Below are positions 6,474 to 10,412 of a stretch of 10,412 bases of DNA, piece by piece. This DNA comes from Saccoglossus kowalevskii. Its lineage: Eukaryota > Hemichordata > Enteropneusta > Harrimaniidae. Under the pieces are notes generated by a model. The model did no database searches, was not told where the DNA came from, and saw only the letters and a list, made by a program, of their open reading frames with translations. The translations under genes were made by a program, and so were the position numbers. The stretch lies in contig NW_003114026.1 of the NCBI RefSeq assembly GCF_000003605.2, positions 1 through 10,412 on the forward strand, written 5' to 3'. Every line of letters begins with the position of its first letter. Within the stretch, counting starts at the first letter, position 1.

Positions 6474-9400
6474 GTGCACACCCGATATTTTTAATTAAAT
6501 TGGTGATTTAAATTGCATAGATGGGCAGTTCTACCACAATTATGATTTCCATATTTTAAAATTGTCTGCTAATTATTAAATGTCACCTATTACAAATTGT
6601 TGTCAATACATGTATGTTTCATACCACATAGGTGGTTAAGGTGCACACTCAATATTTTAACTGTAATTAGTGACTTAATTAGTGTCTGCTAGCAAATAGA
6701 TAGGGCAGTTCCACCACAATTATGATTTCCATATTTTAAAATTGTCTGCTAATTATTAAATGTCACCTATCACAAATTGTAGTCAATACATGTATGTTTC
6801 ATACCACATAGGTGGTTAAGGTGCACACTCAATATTTTAACTGTAATTTGTGACTTAATTAGTGTCTGCTAGCAAAACAAGCAGTTCTACCATAATTATG
6901 ATTTCCATATTTTAAAATTGTCTGCTAATTATTAAATGTCACCTATTGCAAATTGTTGTCAGTACATGTATGTTTCATACCACATAAGTGGTTAAGGTGC
7001 ACACTCAATATTTTTACTGTAATTAGTGACTTAATTAGTGTCTGCTAGCAAATAGATAGGGCAGTTCTACCACAATTATGATTTCCATATTTTAAAATTT
7101 TCTGCTAATTATTAAATGTCACCTATCACAAATGGTAGTCAATACATGTATGTTTCATATAACATAGGTGGTTAAGGTGCACACTCAATATTTTTACTGT
7201 AATTAGTGACTTAATTAGTGTCTGCTAGCAAATAGATAGGGCAGTTCTACCATAATTATGATTTCCATATTTTAAAATTTTCTGCTAATTATTAAATGTC
7301 ACCTATCACAAATGGTAGTCAATACATGTATGTTTCATATAACATAAGTGGTTAAGGTGCACACTCAATATTGTTACTGTAATTAGTGACTTAATTGGTG
7401 TCTGCTAGCAAATATATAGGGCAGTTCTACCACAATTATGATTTCCATATTTTAAAATTGTCTGCTAATTATTAAATGTCACCTATCACAAATTGTAGTC
7501 CATACATGTATGTTTCATATAACATAAGTGGTTAAAGTGCACACTCAATATTTTAACTGTAATTTGTGATTTAATTAGTGTCTGCTAGCAAAAAGAGCAG
7601 TTCCACCACAATTATGATTTGCATATTTTAAAATTGTCTGCTAATTATTAAATGTCACCTATCACAAATTGTAGTCAATACATGTATGTTTCATACCACA
7701 TAGGTGGTTAAGGTGCACACTCAATATTTTTACTGTAATTTGTGATTTAATTAGTGTCTGCTAGCAAAAAGAGCAGTTCCACCACAATTATGATTTGCAT
7801 ATTTTAAAATTGTCTGCTAATTATTAAATGTCACCTATCACAAATTGTAGTCAATACATGTATGTTTCATACCACATAGGTGGTTAAGGTGCACACTCAA
7901 TATTTTTACTGTAATTTGTGATTTAATTAGTGTCTGCTAGCAAAAAGAGCAGTTCCACCACAATTATGATTTCCATATTTTAAAATGTCTGCTAATTATT
8001 AATTATCACCTATACAAATTGTAGGCAATACATGTATGTTTCATACCACATAAGTGGTTAAGATGCACACTCAATATTTTTACTGTAATTAGTGACTTAA
8101 TTAGTGTCTGCTAGCATATAGACAGGGCAGTTCTACCACAATTATGATTTCCATATTTTAAAATTGTCTGCTAATTATTAAATGTCACCTATCACAAATT
8201 GTAGTCCATACATGTATGTTTCATACCACATAGGTGGTTGAGGTGCGCACTCAATATTTTTACTGTAATTAGTGACTTAATTAGTGTCTGCTAGCATATA
8301 GATAGGGCAGTTCTACCACAATTATGATTTCCATATTTTAAAATTGTCTGCTAATTATCAAATGTCACCTATCACAAATTGTTGTCAGTACATGTATGTT
8401 TCATACCACATAAGTGGTTAAAGTGCACACTCAATATTTTTACTGTAATTAGTGACTTAATTAGTGTCTGCTAGCATATAGACAGGGCAGTTCTACCACA
8501 ATTATGATTTCCATATTTTAAAATTGTCTGCTAATTATTAAATGTCACCTATTACAAATTGTAGTCAATACATGTATGTTTCATACCACATAGGTGGTTA
8601 AGGTGCACACTCAATATTTTTACTGTAATTAGTGACTTAATTAGTGTCTGCTAGCATATAGATAGGGCAGTTCTACCATAATTATGATTTCCATATTTTA
8701 AAATTGTCTGCTAATTATTAAATGTCACCTATCACAAATTGTAGTCAATACATGTATGTTTCATACCACATAGGTGGTTAAGGTGCACACTCAATATTTT
8801 TACTGTAATTAGTGACTTAATTAGTGTCTGCTAGCATATAGATAGGGCAGTTCTACCATAATTATGATTTCCATATTTTAAAATTGTCTGCTAATTATTA
8901 AATGTCACCTATCACAAATTGTAGTCAATACATGTATGTTTCATACCACATACGTGGTTAAGGTGCAAACTCAATATTTTTACTGTAATTTGTGACTTAA
9001 TCAGTGTCTGCTAGCAAAAAGAGCAGTTCTACCATAATTATGATTTCCATATTTTAAAATTGTCTGCTAATTATTAAATGTCACCTATCACAAATTGTAG
9101 TCCATACATGTATGTTTCATACCACATAAGTGGTTAAGGTGCACACTCAATATTTTTACTGTAATTAGTGACTTAATTAGTGTCTGCAAGCAAATAGATA
9201 GGGCAGTTCTACCATAATTATGATTTCCATATTTTAAAATTGTCTGCTAATTATTAAATGTCACCTATCACAAATTGTTGTCAACACATGTATGTTTCAT
9301 ACCACATAAGTGGTTAAGGTGCACACTCAATATTTTTACTGTAATTAGTGTCTTAATTATGTCTGCTAGCAAAAAAAGCAGTTCCACCCCATTATGAATT

Positions 9401-10412
9401 TCCATATTTAAAATTCTCTGCTATTATTAAATGTCACCTATACAATTGTAGTCAATACATGAATTGTCCATACCACATAGGTGGTAAGGTGCACACTCAA
9501 TATTTTTACTGTAATTAGTGTCTTAATTAGTGTCTGCTAGCAAAAAGAGCAGTTCCACCACAATTATGATTTCCATATTTTAAAATTGTCTTCTAATTAT
9601 TAAATGTCACCTATTACAAATTGTAGTCAATACATGAATGTTTCATACCACATAAGTGGTTAAGGTGCACACTCAATATTTTTACTGTAATTAGTGTCTT
9701 AATTAGTGTCTGCTAGCAAAAAGAGCAGTTCCACCACAATTATGATTTCCATATTTTAAAATTGTCTGCGAATTATTAAATGTCACCTATCACAAATTGT
9801 AGTCAATACATGAATGTTCCATACCACATAGGTGGTTAAGGTGCACACTCAATATTTTTACTGTAATTAGTGACTTAATTAGTGTCTGCTAGCATATAGA
9901 TAGGGCAGTTCTACCACAATTATGATTTCCATAATTTAAAATTCTCTGCTAATTATTAAATGTCACCTATTATAAATTGTAGTCAATACATGTATGTTTC
10001 ATGCCACATAATTGGTTAAGGTGCACACTCAATATTTTTACTGTAATTAGTGTCTTAATTAGTGTCTGTTAGCATATAGATAGGGCAGTTCTACCATAAT
10101 TATGATTTCCATATTTTAAAATTGTCTGCTAATTATTAAATGTCACCTATCACAAATTGTAATCAATACATGTATGTTTCATACCGCATAAGTGGTTAAG
10201 GTGCACACTCAATATTTTTACTGTAATTAGTGACTTAATTAGTGTCTGCTAGCATATAGATAGGGCAGTTCTACCACAATTATGATTTCCATATTTTAAA
10301 ATTCGCTGCTAATTATTAAATGTCACCTATTACAAATTGTAGTCAATACATGTATGTTTCATACCACATAAGTGGTTAAGGTGCACACTCAATATTTTTA
10401 CTGTAATTAGTG
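6474..10412. repeat. Satellite DNA array, mainly 176/180-bp monomers, 22 units plus a partial
   Basis: Taking GTGCAC as unit start, units begin at 6474, 6641, 6821, 6997, 7177, 7357, 7537, 7713, 7889, 8063, 8243, 8423, 8603, 8783, 8963, 9139, 9319, 9489, 9665, 9841, 10021, 10201 and 10381 (partial). Most are 180 or 176 bp; exceptions are 167 (first, diverged), 174 and 170 bp. The 4-bp difference sits in the linker after GCTAGC: AAATAGATAGGG or ATATAGATAGGG (180) versus AAAAAGAG (176). Monomers contain the palindromes GTGCAC, GCTAGC and ATACATGTAT, plus CACCTAT...ATAGGTG inverted arms. There is no ORF and no CENP-B-box-like motif. The array leaves the window at the right. I do not recognise the family. 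Confidence 0.97.

Noticed and set aside
6474-10412. CRISPR-like array
   Set aside because: The whole 176-180-bp unit is conserved with no unique spacers, and the context is an animal genome; it is a satellite.
6474-10412. CENP-B box in the satellite
   Set aside because: No match to the TTCG...CGGG core in the monomers examined.

Overview
The window looks like nuclear DNA of an invertebrate animal, probably marine. It is AT-rich and gene-poor. It carries a BEL/Pao LTR retrotransposon (a metazoan lineage), AATAAA-type poly(A) signals, GT-AG-like splice signals and a long tandem satellite. There is no bacterial-style gene packing. I cannot place it to phylum; a mollusc, cnidarian, lancelet or hemichordate would all fit.

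Layout. (1) Positions 1-4454 hold a BEL/Pao element on the minus strand, cut by the left window edge. Its 5' LTR is about 3673-4454. One uninterrupted Gag-protease-reverse transcriptase frame runs from an ATG at 3602 down to a stop at 138. Just after the first RNase H motif the frame runs into an out-of-frame piece of the C-terminal DUF5641-type domain (about 199 to 1). The rest of RNase H and the whole integrase are missing, so this is an internally deleted copy that could not integrate itself but still has coherent Gag, protease and RT. (2) Positions 4455-5128 hold a plus-strand, divergently oriented, intronless ORF with a ParB/sulfiredoxin-fold-like DGNHR motif, directly abutting the LTR edge. 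AATAAA signals overlap its stop codon. (3) Positions 5129-6473 are non-coding but structured: a 20-bp-spaced direct repeat, three consecutive small-loop hairpins, a nested inverted repeat, two diverged copies of a repeat starting with the same 25-bp block, a CArG-octamer-CArG cluster, and a perfect 9-bp inverted repeat near the array edge. (4) Positions 6474-10412 are a satellite array of 22 complete units plus a partial one. Most units are 176 or 180 bp, with three interchangeable linker types arranged in runs. The array continues past the right edge.

No pathway links these parts. The LTR appears to have inserted beside, or into, the ParB-like locus, next to a satellite block, which suits a repeat-rich and possibly heterochromatic region. 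The least explained parts are the ParB-like gene with the hairpin cluster downstream, and the deletion structure of the BEL copy.
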